A stretch of 64,000 bases of DNA from Verrucomicrobiota bacterium (GCA_019510185.1 JAEKKV010000011.1:1-64000); one strand, 5' to 3'; positions 33,437 to 43,016 are shown, counted from the first letter of the stretch. Translations and numbers: made by a program. Notes: a model not told the origin generated them from the letters alone.

Positions 33437-33501
33437 CAGAAGATGCCCATGAAGCCGCGTCCCGGGCTTCAGGCAAGAAACGGTTTCCCGTTACGCCGGC
33501 C

Positions 33502-35403
33502 TCATTCGACGATTCCTTTTTTCAAATAAGCGTGCCGCCCCTCCAACAAGGCCTGCGCCAGGTCGTAGTTGCGCCGGTCGTTGTTGCGGCCCAGTCCGGC
33601 GAAAGCCGCGGCGATGCGCCCGCGGGAGTTCCCGAAGACACAAGCCACAAGCTGCTCCAACTCCTCGCGCGGATGCGCGGGGTCGACGCGCTTGACGAGC
33701 GCATCGGCGTAAAGCGCCGTGGACGAAATCGCGAACAACTCGGTGCCGATATCCACGATGCGACCGAGCAGAAGCTGACGGCGTTCGAGCTTCGGACCGT
33801 TTTTCACCATGGCGTGAAACAGCACGCGGGCGAGCCGCCGGCCGGTCTTCGCCACGTAGGCAAGCGCGGGCTTGAACGCCGGCTCGACGTCTGCCGGCAC
33901 GCCGGCCGAAGGCCAATAAAGCCGCGGGTACCAGAGCGCATAAAAAGCGCCGGCCTTCACGGCGGCGGCGAGGCGGCGGCCGGCCGGCTGCCGCGAATCG
34001 AGCACGCCGCCGGCAACCTTGAGGTGCGGGTCCAGAGCTTCACGCGCGAGAAAGAGCCGCATGATTTCCGAGGAACCCTCGAAGATGAGATTGATGCGGC
34101 TGTCCCGCATCATGCGCTCGATCGGGATCGGCGCTTCGCCGCGATTTTTCAACGACTGCGCGGTTTCATAGCCGCGGCCGCCGCGGATCTGCATGGTTTC
34201 GTCCACCGCGCGCCACGCGGCCTCGGAGCCCCAGAGTTTGCACATGGCGGCTTCGATGCGGATGTCAGCCTCGTCGCGGTCCACCAGCCCCGCGGTGAGC
34301 AGGACCATCGCCTCGCAGGCGAAGGCGTCGGCCGCGATGCGCGCGAGCTTGTCCGCGACGGCCGCGTGTTTGCCAATGGGTGCGCCCCACTGCACGCGCG
34401 CGGCCGACCACTCGCGTGCGTAACCGAGGCAGCGCTTCATCAGGCCGACGCACGCGGCGGGAATGGTGAGCCGGCCGGTATTGAGCGTGGTGAGCGCGAC
34501 TTTCAGGCCGCGCCCCTCCCCGCCGATGATGGCCTCGCGCGGCACGCGCACGTCGGTGAAACGGATCACGCCGTTGTAAAGCGCGCGCAGGCCCATGAAG
34601 CGGCAGCGCGCAACCACTTCGACGCCCGAGGTGTTCATCTCAACGATGAACGCGGTGATGCGGCTCTTCGTCTTGCCGTTCACCACCTGGTCGGGCGTGC
34701 GTGCCATCACCACGATCACGCCGGCCTTCACGCTGTTGGTGCACCAGAGTTTTTCGCCGTTGATGACAAAGTGGCTTCCGTCCGGCGTGGGCTCGGCGCG
34801 CGTGGTCATCTTCGCGGGATCCGAACCGACGCCCGTTTCGGTGAGGGCGAAGGCGGAGATTTCCCCGCGGGCGACGCGCGGCAGGTATTTCGTTTTTTGC
34901 TCCGCGGTGCCGAAGAGCTTCACCGGTTGCGGCACGCCGATGGACTGGTGGGCGGAAAGCAGCGCGGTGAGGTTCGCGTCCACACTGCCGAGCAGCTGCG
35001 CGGCGCGGCAGTAATTGGTCTGGGAAAGACCGAGGCCGCCGTACTCCTTCGGGATCTTGATGCCGAACGCGCCGAGCTTCGCGAGACGGTCGATCAACGC
35101 GTCGGGGATTTCCCCTTCGGCATCGATGCGGTCGGAGTCCACCTCGTTTTTCAAGACTTGCTCCAGCTCGGTGAGGAAGGCGCGGCCGGCTTCGACATCG
35201 GCGGCCGGCTGAAGCGAAAACGGATGCACGTGTTCCAGTGAGAGGCGCCCCATGAACAGGTCGCCCGCGAAACTGCGCCGGCCGCTGAGGTTGCGCGCCT
35301 CCTCGGTGAGTTCGAGCGCCTCGCGCTGGCCTCGATTCATCTTCGAGGTGTCGATCACGCTTTCGCTTTCCAGCGGGGATTTCGCGGTGTCGGGCGTTTT
35401 CAT
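33502..35403 (-). CDS. Acyl-CoA dehydrogenase, long form (VLCAD-like architecture)
   Basis: This FAD enzyme of fatty-acid beta-oxidation oxidises acyl-CoA to trans-2-enoyl-CoA. At 633 aa it is much longer than the usual 380-aa enzymes. The catalytic core (about 60-460) has GIKIPKEYGGLGLSQTNYCR, SAFALTETGVGSDPAKMTTR, HFVINGEKLWCTNSVKAGVI, QIRGGRGYETAQSLKNRG and MRDSRINLIFEGSSEIMRLF. A C-terminal helical extension of about 170 residues follows, as in mitochondrial VLCAD. A preceding tail (NRGQREALELTEEARN) begins the protein. It is the last gene of the beta-oxidation operon; its ATG overlaps the FadJ-like stop (ATGA). Confidence 0.93.
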   Translation of the reverse strand: MKTPDTAKSPLESESVIDTSKMNRGQREALELTEEARNLSGRRSFAGDLFMGRLSLEHVHPFSLQPAADVEAGRAFLTELEQVLKNEVDSDRIDAEGEIPDALIDRLAKLGAFGIKIPKEYGGLGLSQTNYCRAAQLLGSVDANLTALLSAHQSIGVPQPVKLFGTAEQKTKYLPRVARGEISAFALTETGVGSDPAKMTTRAEPTPDGSHFVINGEKLWCTNSVKAGVIVVMARTPDQVVNGKTKSRITAFIVEMNTSGVEVVARCRFMGLRALYNGVIRFTDVRVPREAIIGGEGRGLKVALTTLNTGRLTIPAACVGLMKRCLGYAREWSAARVQWGAPIGKHAAVADKLARIAADAFACEAMVLLTAGLVDRDEADIRIEAAMCKLWGSEAAWRAVDETMQIRGGRGYETAQSLKNRGEAPIPIERMMRDSRINLIFEGSSEIMRLFLAREALDPHLKVAGGVLDSRQPAGRRLAAAVKAGAFYALWYPRLYWPSAGVPADVEPAFKPALAYVAKTGRRLARVLFHAMVKNGPKLERRQLLLGRIVDIGTELFAISSTALYADALVKRVDPAHPREELEQLVACVFGNSRGRIAAAFAGLGRNNDRRNYDLAQALLEGRHAYLKKGIVE

Positions 35404-37526
35404 GGGCGGACGGGAGTCGTGTTGGGATAAAACAAAGAGCCGGCGCCGGCCATCGCGCGCAGGTGTTCACAGGGCGAGAAATGCGGGGCGACATCGCGCG
35501 CGAGGCGGTCGAGCCGTTGCACGACAGCGTCCAGCCCGAGGGCGTCGGCATGGCGCAGCGGACCGCCTCGAAACGGCGCCCAGCCGGTGCCGAGGATCAT
35601 CGCGAAATCCACATCCTCCGGCGACTCGACCACGCCCTCGGCGAGGCAGCGCGCGGCCTCGTTGATCATGATGAGCACGAGACGGTCGCGCCGGACCTCG
35701 GCGTCCGCCTGCTCGCGGCGTTTCGCCCGGAGCGGGCCGGCTTCCGGATTGGGCCGGGGGTGCGCGCCGCCGTTCGAATGCAGATAAAAGCCTCGCCCTG
35801 ATTTTTTCCCGAGCCAGCCCCGGCCGACCATGGTCTCCAGCGTGTCGTCGAGCGGCGTGGCATGTGGAAGCCGGCGTTTGAGATCGTTCGCCACATGCAA
35901 GGCCACGTCGAGGCCGACCTCGTCCGCCAACCGCAGCGGTCCCATCGGCATGCCGAAATCGAGCATAAGGCGGTCGATCCCGGCCGCCCCGCCGTCCTCG
36001 CGGAACATCCGCACCGCCTCGATCATGTAAGGCATGAGGATGCGATTCACCAAAAACCCGGGGCTGTCCTTAACGATCACGGGAAGTTTGCCGACGGCCT
36101 TGGTGAATTGCAGCGCGGTCGCGAGCGCCGCGGGCGACGTCCGGGGTCCGTGCACCAGCTCGACGAGCTGCATGCGGTGCACCGGATTGAAAAAATGAAT
36201 ACCCAAAACGCGCTCCGGATGCCCCAGGCCGTCGGCGATCGCGTCGATGGAAAGCGCGGAGGTGTTGGTCGCGAGGATGGTGTCGGGGCGCACCGCGGTT
36301 TCGAGCTGGCGGAAGATCGCCTGCTTGGCGTCCAGTTTTTCAACGGCGGCCTCGATCACCAGATCGGCGGTGGCGAGCGGCACGTCGCCGACGACCGGAA
36401 TGATGCGGTCCATCCCGGCAACGCCCTCGGTGGCGGTGAACACGCGGCGCTTCACAGCCTCCCGATAAATCAACTCGATGCCGTGAAGGCCGCGCGCCAG
36501 CGCCTCGGGGGAGACGTCCTTGAGCTTCACGGGGAGCCCGCGTGCGCTCAGCCATTGGGCGATGCCCGCGCCCATCACCCCCGCGCCGACGACTGCGGTT
36601 TGGTCGACAATGGCGGGTGCCGGCGGAGTCGCCGCCGGATCGGCGGCCGGGATGGATAATTTTTTCGCGCGCTCTTGCAGGAAAAAAAGCTGCAGCAGGT
36701 TCCGGCACTCGGGCGTGTCGACGAGTTCCATAAACGCGGCCTTTTCCAAGGCGAAGCCCGTTTCAAGCGACCGGCCGAGCGCGGCGGTGCAAACCGCGAC
36801 CGCTTTGAGCGGAGCGGGATAATGGCCGCGGGTTTTGGCCAGCACGTCGCGGCGGGCCTTGGCCGCGACCAGATATTTAAGAGGCGCGCGACTGGCGAGG
36901 GCGCGCGGCGCGGGCGGACGTTTTCCCCGCGTCAGCAGACGGCGCGCAGCGGCGGCGAGATATTCCGGATGCGCGAGATCGTCGACGAGGCCGAGCTTGC
37001 GGGCCTGGGCACCGACGAGCTGACGGCCGGTGAGAATCAAGCCGAGGGCGGCGGGCAGGCCGATGAGCGCGGGGAGACGCACGGAGCCGCCCCAGGCGGG
37101 CACGATGCCGAGCTGCGTCTCGGGCAGGCCGAGCTTGGTGGCCTTGTCGGTCGAGGCGATGCGCCAGTCGCAGGCCAGCGCCAGCTCGCAGCCGCCGCCG
37201 AGGCACACGCCATGAATCGCCGCCACCGAGGGCACGGGCAGACGCGAAAGACGCGTGAAGATGCTGTGCCCCAAATCGACGATCTCGGCGAGGGCGTCGG
37301 CGTCGGGCGCACGGACGAATTCCTTCAGGTCGGCGCCGGCGATGAAGATCTTTGGCTTGGCGGTGGCGAGCACCAGGCCCTTGAGGCCGTGCTGCGTTTC
37401 CAGCGTGTCGAGATGGGCGGCCAGCTCCTGCAGCGTGGCGCGGTCAAACACGTTGGCGGACGACCCCGCGCGGTCGAAGGTGAGGGTGCAGACGCCGTCG
37501 GCATCAAGATGGAACGCAATGTTCAT
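35400..37526 (-). CDS. fadJ: FadJ/FadB-like bifunctional enoyl-CoA hydratase / 3-hydroxyacyl-CoA dehydrogenase
   Basis: This 708-aa bifunctional beta-oxidation enzyme has an N-terminal crotonase domain (1-190: FIAGADLKEFVRA, GVCLGGGCELALACDWRIAS, KLGLPETQLGIVPAWGGSVR, with both hydratase Glu residues). A linker leads to an NAD-binding 3-hydroxyacyl-CoA dehydrogenase domain (TAVVGAGVMGAGIAQWLSAR, ETAVRPDTILATNTSALSID, RVLGIHFFNPVHRMQLVELV, VKDSPGFLVNRILMPYMIEA) and C-terminal dehydrogenase repeats (GMPMGPLRLADEVGLDVALH, MVGRGWLGKKSGRGFYLHSN). ATG 37526 (MNIAFHLDADG) opens the crotonase strand. It overlaps thiolase and the acyl-CoA dehydrogenase by ATGA at both ends. Confidence 0.95.
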   Translation of the reverse strand: MNIAFHLDADGVCTLTFDRAGSSANVFDRATLQELAAHLDTLETQHGLKGLVLATAKPKIFIAGADLKEFVRAPDADALAEIVDLGHSIFTRLSRLPVPSVAAIHGVCLGGGCELALACDWRIASTDKATKLGLPETQLGIVPAWGGSVRLPALIGLPAALGLILTGRQLVGAQARKLGLVDDLAHPEYLAAAARRLLTRGKRPPAPRALASRAPLKYLVAAKARRDVLAKTRGHYPAPLKAVAVCTAALGRSLETGFALEKAAFMELVDTPECRNLLQLFFLQERAKKLSIPAADPAATPPAPAIVDQTAVVGAGVMGAGIAQWLSARGLPVKLKDVSPEALARGLHGIELIYREAVKRRVFTATEGVAGMDRIIPVVGDVPLATADLVIEAAVEKLDAKQAIFRQLETAVRPDTILATNTSALSIDAIADGLGHPERVLGIHFFNPVHRMQLVELVHGPRTSPAALATALQFTKAVGKLPVIVKDSPGFLVNRILMPYMIEAVRMFREDGGAAGIDRLMLDFGMPMGPLRLADEVGLDVALHVANDLKRRLPHATPLDDTLETMVGRGWLGKKSGRGFYLHSNGGAHPRPNPEAGPLRAKRREQADAEVRRDRLVLIMINEAARCLAEGVVESPEDVDFAMILGTGWAPFRGGPLRHADALGLDAVVQRLDRLARDVAPHFSPCEHLRAMAGAGSLFYPNTTPVRP

Positions 37527-38812
37527 GGCAGGGCCTCCAGCCAGAGCGCGCCGCCCTGTCCACCGCCGACGCACAGGGAGACCAAGGCGCGGCGTTTTCC
37601 CCGGCGGTGCAGTTCCTTGAGCGCGGTGAGGACCAGGCGCGCGCCGGTCGCGCCGACCGGATGGCCAAGCGCAATCCCGCCGCCGTTGACGTTGAGAATC
37701 TCGTTCGGGATGTCGCCCAGCGGCCGGTCACGCCCGAGATGATCGCGGGCAAACTCCAGGGACTCCGAGGCGGCGCGGCAGGCGAGCACCTGGGCGGCGA
37801 AAGCCTCGTTGATCTCGATGAGATCGGCATCCGCCAAACCGAGTCCGGCGCGGGTCTCGGCGCGGGCGATCGCGTAAAGCGGACCAAGCCCCATGCGCGC
37901 CGGCTCGCAACCGGCGTACGCATAATCCACCAGACGGCCCAGCGGCTTGAGGCCGGTGCGGCGGAGCGCGGCCTCGCTCATGACGAGCAGCGCGGCGGCG
38001 CCGTCGGTGATCTGCGAGGCGTTGCCCGCGGTGACGGTGCCACCGTAGCGGTCGAAGAGCGGGCGGAGCTTCGTGAGCGCCTCAAGCGTCTGCCCGTCGC
38101 GCACGCCGTTGTCATCCGTGATGGCGGCCGTGACGCGTCCGCCCCGCGGATACACCGGCGCGATTTCATCGGCGAGGCGGCCGCGCGCGGCGACGGCGCG
38201 CTGGTGGGATTGCAGGGCGAAGCGGTCCTGCGCGTCGCGCGAGACGCGCCAGTCGCGCGCCAGCACCTCGGCGGTCTGCCCCATGTTGAGGCCGCACACC
38301 GGATCGGTGAGGCCGAGCTGGAGGCTGATCCGGGGGACGAAATCCGACGGACGAAAACGCAGCAGGCGGCCGATTTTCTGCGGAAGCGTGCGCGCCTTCG
38401 CCAGTTCCCCGAATTTGCGCGCGGCCGCGTCGTTGTAGAGCAGCGGGTAACGGCTCATGTTCTCGGCGCCGCCCACGATGAAAGTGTCGCCCCGGCCCGC
38501 GGCGATTTTGTCGGCGGCCTGCGTCACCGCTTCGAAGCCCGAGGCGCAATTGCGGTGGACGGTGATGGCGGTCACCTGCTCCGGCACTCCGGCGCGGAGG
38601 GCGATGACGCGGGCGAGATTGGGCGCGTCGATGGGCTGGCCGACGCAGCCGAAAACAACCTCGTCGATCTGCGCCGGGTCCAATCCGGTGCGCGCGAGGA
38701 CGGCGGCGACGGCGGTGCGCCCGAGCTCGACGGCGTCGGTGGACGCGAGCGCGGTGCCCATCTTGCAGAACGGGGTGCGGGCGCCATCGACGATGTAGAG
38801 CGGGGCGTTCAT
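37523..38812 (-). CDS. Acetyl-CoA C-acyltransferase (thiolase, FadA/FadI-like)
   Basis: This 429-aa thiolase catalyses the last beta-oxidation step. Active-site features are in place: the acylated Cys in TVHRNCASGFEAVTQAADKI, then SRYPLLYNDAAARKFGELAK, DLIEINEAFAAQVLACRAAS, the His of GGGIALGHPVGATGARLVLT and the second Cys of ALVSLCVGGGQGGALWLEAL. Its length and the FSPSDF-like loop (FRPSDFVPRISLQLG) suit the FadI-type degradative thiolases. It overlaps the ligase gene upstream and the FadJ-like gene downstream by 4 bp (ATGA), indicating strict translational coupling. Confidence 0.95.
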   Translation of the reverse strand: MNAPLYIVDGARTPFCKMGTALASTDAVELGRTAVAAVLARTGLDPAQIDEVVFGCVGQPIDAPNLARVIALRAGVPEQVTAITVHRNCASGFEAVTQAADKIAAGRGDTFIVGGAENMSRYPLLYNDAAARKFGELAKARTLPQKIGRLLRFRPSDFVPRISLQLGLTDPVCGLNMGQTAEVLARDWRVSRDAQDRFALQSHQRAVAARGRLADEIAPVYPRGGRVTAAITDDNGVRDGQTLEALTKLRPLFDRYGGTVTAGNASQITDGAAALLVMSEAALRRTGLKPLGRLVDYAYAGCEPARMGLGPLYAIARAETRAGLGLADADLIEINEAFAAQVLACRAASESLEFARDHLGRDRPLGDIPNEILNVNGGGIALGHPVGATGARLVLTALKELHRRGKRRALVSLCVGGGQGGALWLEALP

Positions 38813-40299
38813 GGGCGGGGTTCCGGGGTTTCGCGGTGATCGACGACCTTCTGCTCCTTCAGGGCGATCCCGACCTTTTGCAGGACGCGGAGTTCCTCGG
38901 CGGAGTGGAAAAGAATTTTGTTGGGGGTGATTTCAAACTGGGCGTGAAGCGCGGCGCGCATGGCGACCTCGAGGCCGGCCTCCGGCGTGTCGCCGGCACG
39001 GGCGACGTGAAGGTTGATTTCATCGAGGTCGAGCGGGTCGTCGTGCGCCTTGCGCAGCTCGATCTGCCAGGCGCCCAGCCCGGGGATGTTGTCGAGGGCG
39101 CGCTCGAGCTCGTTGAAATCGACGATGGTGCCCTTGACCTTCTGAAAACGCAGGGAGCGGACGTCCGACACGCGCGAGATGTTGCCGACGAGCCGCGGCA
39201 TGCGCCGGCCGCAGCAGGGGCAGGGCTGCCAGGTGAGGCCGTGCTCCGTGTGGTCGCCGGTGCGGTAGCGCAGCACGACGGTCCCGCGCTGGTCGAGGGG
39301 CGTCCACACGATCTCGCCGCCCTGTCCGTCGGGCACAACGTTCCCGGTCTCGGGATCGATGACCTCGATGATGCCCTGATCCGGATAAAGATGGTAGCCA
39401 GGCGACGGCAGGCCGGGCGCAAGGGGACATTCGGTCCACGCCAGCTTGGCCTCAGTGAAGCCGTAAGTCGCCATGAGGCGCACCTCGGGCGAGCCCAGTT
39501 GCGCGCACAGCGCGGCAAGTTTGCTGCGGGTGCCTTCGGAAACTTTTTCGCCGCCGAGCACGAGAAGGCGCAGGCCTTCGAAGCGGAGCTTTTGCTCCAC
39601 CGCCTGCTGCAACACGTGGTAAAGAAACGTGGGCATGGCCACGAGGATCTGCGGCTTGAGCTTGAGGATGGCGCGGAGATTTCCCTCGGTGCCCATGACC
39701 TTGCCGCCGCCGGTCGCCAGCGAGAAAACGTTCCGGTCGAGGCCGGAATAATACATGTACCAAAACGCGAGATGGGGCGCGAAGGGGAACATGTTGAGCA
39801 TGCGTTCGTCGGAACGCACTCCGCCGATCTCCACGATGCGTCCGCTGCCGAGGCCGAGATTGCGGATGTCGTGCTGCGTGTAGAGGAACGGCACGGGTTC
39901 GGAGGAACGGCCGGTCGTGCTCGTCATGAACACCGGGCGCCACTCGCGATCCAAGGCGTCGCGCACCCGCGCCCGGCCGCGCACCAGGGCGCGCAGGATT
40001 ACCGAGGGACGGCGGGCAAGGACCTTCGCCTCGGGCGCCAGCACGAACTCAAGGGTACGGCGGGGATTTTCCGCCGTGGGCAGAAGATCCTCCTTGCTGG
40101 TGAAAGGCAGTTTCTGGAGGTCGGCCACCGAACGGAAATCGTCCGCGGAAAGGCCGCGCTCGCGGAACATCCGCTGGTAATGCGCCGAAAACGGCAGCAC
40201 GCAGTCGCGCAGGTAGCGATGCAGCTCGCGACCTTGCAGCCCGAGCACGGTCTCCCGATCGAGACGGTGCCACTGATGCGTCAGCCGGGGGTTCGACAT
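38809..40299 (-). CDS. PaaK-like adenylate-forming acyl-CoA ligase
   Basis: This 496-aa member of the phenylacetate-CoA ligase (PaaK) branch activates a carboxylic acid to its CoA thioester through an acyl-adenylate. The ATP-binding P-loop is FMTSTTGRSSEPVPF and the A5-type motif is LMATYGFTEAKLAWTE. A Cys-rich loop TWQPCPCCGRRMPRLVG, typical of PaaK-type ligases, precedes the C-terminal lid (RFQKVKGTIVDFNELERALD, QIELRKAHDDPLDLDEINLH). The substrate (fatty, aromatic or other) cannot be told. ATG 40299 (MSNPRLTHQ) is favoured over one five codons upstream. As first gene of the beta-oxidation operon it likely supplies its acyl-CoA. Confidence 0.9.
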   Translation of the reverse strand: MSNPRLTHQWHRLDRETVLGLQGRELHRYLRDCVLPFSAHYQRMFRERGLSADDFRSVADLQKLPFTSKEDLLPTAENPRRTLEFVLAPEAKVLARRPSVILRALVRGRARVRDALDREWRPVFMTSTTGRSSEPVPFLYTQHDIRNLGLGSGRIVEIGGVRSDERMLNMFPFAPHLAFWYMYYSGLDRNVFSLATGGGKVMGTEGNLRAILKLKPQILVAMPTFLYHVLQQAVEQKLRFEGLRLLVLGGEKVSEGTRSKLAALCAQLGSPEVRLMATYGFTEAKLAWTECPLAPGLPSPGYHLYPDQGIIEVIDPETGNVVPDGQGGEIVWTPLDQRGTVVLRYRTGDHTEHGLTWQPCPCCGRRMPRLVGNISRVSDVRSLRFQKVKGTIVDFNELERALDNIPGLGAWQIELRKAHDDPLDLDEINLHVARAGDTPEAGLEVAMRAALHAQFEITPNKILFHSAEELRVLQKVGIALKEQKVVDHRETPEPRP

Positions 40300-40441
40300 A
40301 CGAAAGCGGAACAAACGTTGGGGAAAACGCCGCCGGATTTTCTCCGGGCGGCTTCACCGAGGGGAAGCGGTGATGTGTTGATAACGGTAATACAATGCGG
40401 GTTCCCGCGTCTAAAGACAAATTTTGAAAAAGGATCGCGGA

Positions 40442-41584
40442 TCATCGTCCGAGAAAAGCGGCGACCTCCTCGCGCCGGCGGTCTCCATCCTGCTCGCCCA
40501 CCTCGATCATGCGCGCGATGTAGCCGGGCTGGAAAAGCAGGGTCGCGAGCAGGTCGGCGCGGCGGGTTTCCCGGGTGCCGAGCCCGCGGGTGACGAAACG
40601 AAACGTGCGGGGCAGCTCCGACTCGAACTTGTTGGCCATGCGCCCAAGGTCCTGGGATGGACGGACGAGCAACACCTCCACCGGCCGAACCCCCGTTTCG
40701 GCGGCATGCGGATGATCGATGACCAGCCGGTTCAGGCGCTGCGTGGTCTGAACATCATGATCGAGCATGTCCATGAACACGGATTCCAGCAGCAAGCCGA
40801 TCACGGTCGCGGGCGGCGGATAACCGCGCGAGATGACGGGACGCCGGCCGGCCACGGCGTCGCCCGCGTAATGCGTGGACAGGACGATCATGCGTTCGGC
40901 CCCGAGGTGCATGGCCGGGGAGAGCGGCGCGGTGAGGCGCAGGCCGCCGTCGCCGTGCCAGTCGTCGCCGAGCTGAACCGCGGGGAAAAAAAGCGGCAGC
41001 GCGCAGGAGGCCATGATATGGTCCACCGTGAGCGTCGTCAGCATGCCGTGCCGGCCGGGCCGTTCCCACATGGGAATCGCCTCGCCCTGCGCCCAGGTGA
41101 CGGATTGGCCGCTGCCGTAATTGGTCGTGGTGATGCCAATCGCGGCGAGCCGGCCCCGGCGGATGTTTTCGTCGATGCCCCGCAGCATCCCGTCGGGGCT
41201 CGCCAGCGCGTGGCGCAAAAAACGATGCAAGGGCGCGGTGTTCACCAAGCCGCGGGTCGGCGGGGAAAGCGTCACGCCACCTGACACCAGCCGGAGCGCC
41301 CAGCGCAGCATGGTCATGCCCAGCGTGGGCAAATCGGTGCGAAAGACTTGGTCCACTGTGATGCCCTGCCAAAGCTCGGTGAGACGTTCGACCGAGCGGG
41401 GGAGATCATCCAGGCTGTTGGCGAGGTGAGCGGCGTTGATCGCTCCGGCAGAAACGCCGGTGAGAATGGGGAAATGCAGATCTGGAAAAGCCCGCGCCAG
41501 ACTGCGCAAAAAACCCACCTGGTAGGCGGCGCGAGCGCCACCTCCACCCAGCACCAAGGCAAGCCTGGCAGGATCGTTCGTCAT
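40442..41584 (-). CDS. Patatin-like phospholipase
   Basis: This 380-aa patatin-family serine hydrolase has the oxyanion loop LALVLGGGGARAAYQVGFLR, the nucleophile elbow ILTGVSAGAINAAHLANSL (GxSxG) and the catalytic Asp in GDDWHGDGGLRLTAPLSP (DGG). These give the Ser-Asp dyad that releases fatty acids from phospholipids or other lipids. No signal peptide is evident, so it acts in the cytoplasm or at the membrane. ATG 41584 (MTNDPARLALVLGGGG) is used; two upstream starts add nine residues or fewer. It lies 142 bp upstream of the ligase gene on the same strand, so released acids could feed the beta-oxidation operon; this is inference. Confidence 0.9.
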   Translation of the reverse strand: MTNDPARLALVLGGGGARAAYQVGFLRSLARAFPDLHFPILTGVSAGAINAAHLANSLDDLPRSVERLTELWQGITVDQVFRTDLPTLGMTMLRWALRLVSGGVTLSPPTRGLVNTAPLHRFLRHALASPDGMLRGIDENIRRGRLAAIGITTTNYGSGQSVTWAQGEAIPMWERPGRHGMLTTLTVDHIMASCALPLFFPAVQLGDDWHGDGGLRLTAPLSPAMHLGAERMIVLSTHYAGDAVAGRRPVISRGYPPPATVIGLLLESVFMDMLDHDVQTTQRLNRLVIDHPHAAETGVRPVEVLLVRPSQDLGRMANKFESELPRTFRFVTRGLGTRETRRADLLATLLFQPGYIARMIEVGEQDGDRRREEVAAFLGR

Positions 41585-41835
41585 TGGGAACAAGGGGTTG
41601 TCCACCATCACCAGCTTCCCGAACGCCGCGAAGCTAACGCCGGTTCTCCTGAATGACCAGCGGTTTCCACATAGGTGCCATCCGTTCCGGCAATACGGCG
41701 CGCTTCAATGAGCCGAATGCCGCTACAAAAACGGGAACGGCACGCTCAAAGCCGGCTCAACCCCGACGGCACGCGCCAAGCCTCGAAGCCCTCGGCGGGA
41801 CGATGCGCCGCCCGAGGTTGTTCGCAGCGGTGCGC

Positions 41836-42369
41836 TCAAGGCGTTGCCGCCGGCGGGACGACCGGCGCGGGGACGGGAGCTTCGGCGGACGGAGCCGCGG
41901 GCTTGGCCTCGGCCTCCTTGGCTTCCTGCTGGACCTTGAGCTTGGCCTGATAGGCCTCGGCTTGGGCGCGACGCTCCGCCATCAGCTTTTCCTGGTTCTC
42001 CTTGAGCTTTTTGAAAACGGCCGCCGCCTCGGGATTAAGCTGCTCCAGCTTTTCTTTGGTCAGCTTCTCGCGCTTTTCCATCAGGGCTTTGATCTGATTG
42101 TTCAGCTCGATCAAATCCGGATCCTTCTGCAGCTGGGTGCGCGCCTGCCCCAAAAGGTGGGCTTCCTCCGGAGTGAGCAACGGCTGCGGTCCGCCCGCCG
42201 GACGCGGATTGGCCGGAGGAGCGAACATAACCGGCGGTTTCGCCGGAGCGCTGGCGTCCGCCGGCGCGACAACGGGAGCGGGCGTGATGACGGCGGGAGC
42301 CGTTTGCTCCGCCCGCAGGCCGGCAGCAACCAAACTAAGAAGACCAAGAATAAGAGCAGGGAGTTTCAT
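41836..42369 (-). CDS. Exported Ala/Pro-rich helical protein
   Basis: This 177-aa exported protein has the signal MKLPALILGLLSLVAAGLRA. A Pro/Ala-rich segment (ITPAPVVAPADASAPAKPPV, NPRPAGGPQPL) is followed by a charged coiled-coil helix (LLTPEEAHLLGQARTQLQKD, LIELNNQIKALMEKREKLTK, FKKLKENQEKLMAERRAQAE, QAKLKVQQEAKEAEAKP) and a Pro-rich tail. The LTPEE opening recalls LTxxQ proteins, but the length and single motif do not support a Spy call. It follows the ECF sigma gene by 68 bp on the same strand. Function unknown; it may be the last gene of the metal operon or independent. Confidence 0.65.
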   Translation of the reverse strand: MKLPALILGLLSLVAAGLRAEQTAPAVITPAPVVAPADASAPAKPPVMFAPPANPRPAGGPQPLLTPEEAHLLGQARTQLQKDPDLIELNNQIKALMEKREKLTKEKLEQLNPEAAAVFKKLKENQEKLMAERRAQAEAYQAKLKVQQEAKEAEAKPAAPSAEAPVPAPVVPPAATP

Positions 42370-42437
42370 GGGGAAAAAAGGTTTCGAAAGAGACGAGAAC
42401 TTGGTGCGCAATCGCAACTCACTTGGCTAGCCAAAAG

Positions 42438-43016
42438 CTAGCTCTGACGCAGCAGAGTCGCGCAGCTGACGCGCAGGAGTTGTCGGGCGCGATAAAGTCT
42501 CGTTTCCACCGCCTTCGCGGTGCAACCAAGGACGCCCGCCGCCTCGTTGTGGCTCAAGTCCTCGAGCTCCACGCACACCACCGCCTGGCGCAGGGCGTCC
42601 GGCAGCAGACCCACCGCGGTGCGCACGGAGTGCACGCGATGCGCCTGCTCCGTGGTCGCCGACGAAGCCGCCGGATCGGCCATCCTTTCTTCCATCGCGT
42701 CCATCCGGTCTTCCCGCCGACGAAAGCGCCAGCGGAGGCGGTTGCGCCCCAAGTTGCCCGCGATCGTGAGCAGCCACGGTTTGAACGGCGCGTCCGCCCG
42801 ATAGCTTCGGCGTTTTTCGTAGAGGCGGATAAACGCTTCTTGCGCCACGTCCTCCACGTCCGCCGCCGGAACACCGAGACGAAGCAGAAAGCCTTTCACG
42901 CCCAGTTCCCACCGTTCCATGAGCGGAGCGAGAGCCGCGTCGTCGCCCGCCTGCAAAGCCCGCATCAACGCCTCGTCGGATCGGGCGCTCACGTCAGTGC
43001 TGGGCGTGTCCCTCAT
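42438..43016 (-). CDS. ECF-type RNA polymerase sigma factor (CnrH-like position)
   Basis: This 192-aa sigma-70 family ECF factor shows region 2 as DEALMRALQAGDDAALAPLM, then VEDVAQEAFIRLYEKRRSYR and APFKPWLLTIAGNLGRNRLR, which recognise the -10 and core. Region 4 is VGLLPDALRQAVVCVELEDL with SHNEAAGVLGCTAKAVETRL and YRARQLLRV, the -35-binding helix-turn-helix. It is encoded immediately after a membrane anti-sigma-like gene and a periplasmic sensor gene, overlapping the latter by 23 bp. This order (anti-sigma, sensor, sigma) is that of cnrYXH, so the factor is expected to turn on the metal exporter once the sensor binds metal. That link is inference. Confidence 0.9.
   Translation of the reverse strand: MRDTPSTDVSARSDEALMRALQAGDDAALAPLMERWELGVKGFLLRLGVPAADVEDVAQEAFIRLYEKRRSYRADAPFKPWLLTIAGNLGRNRLRWRFRRREDRMDAMEERMADPAASSATTEQAHRVHSVRTAVGLLPDALRQAVVCVELEDLSHNEAAGVLGCTAKAVETRLYRARQLLRVSCATLLRQS

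Noticed and set aside
41653..42441. Hydrophobic-looking frame (Leu/Phe-rich) on the plus strand
   Set aside because: It is the complement of the Lys/Glu-rich helical protein gene at 41836-42369, which explains the Leu/Phe content.
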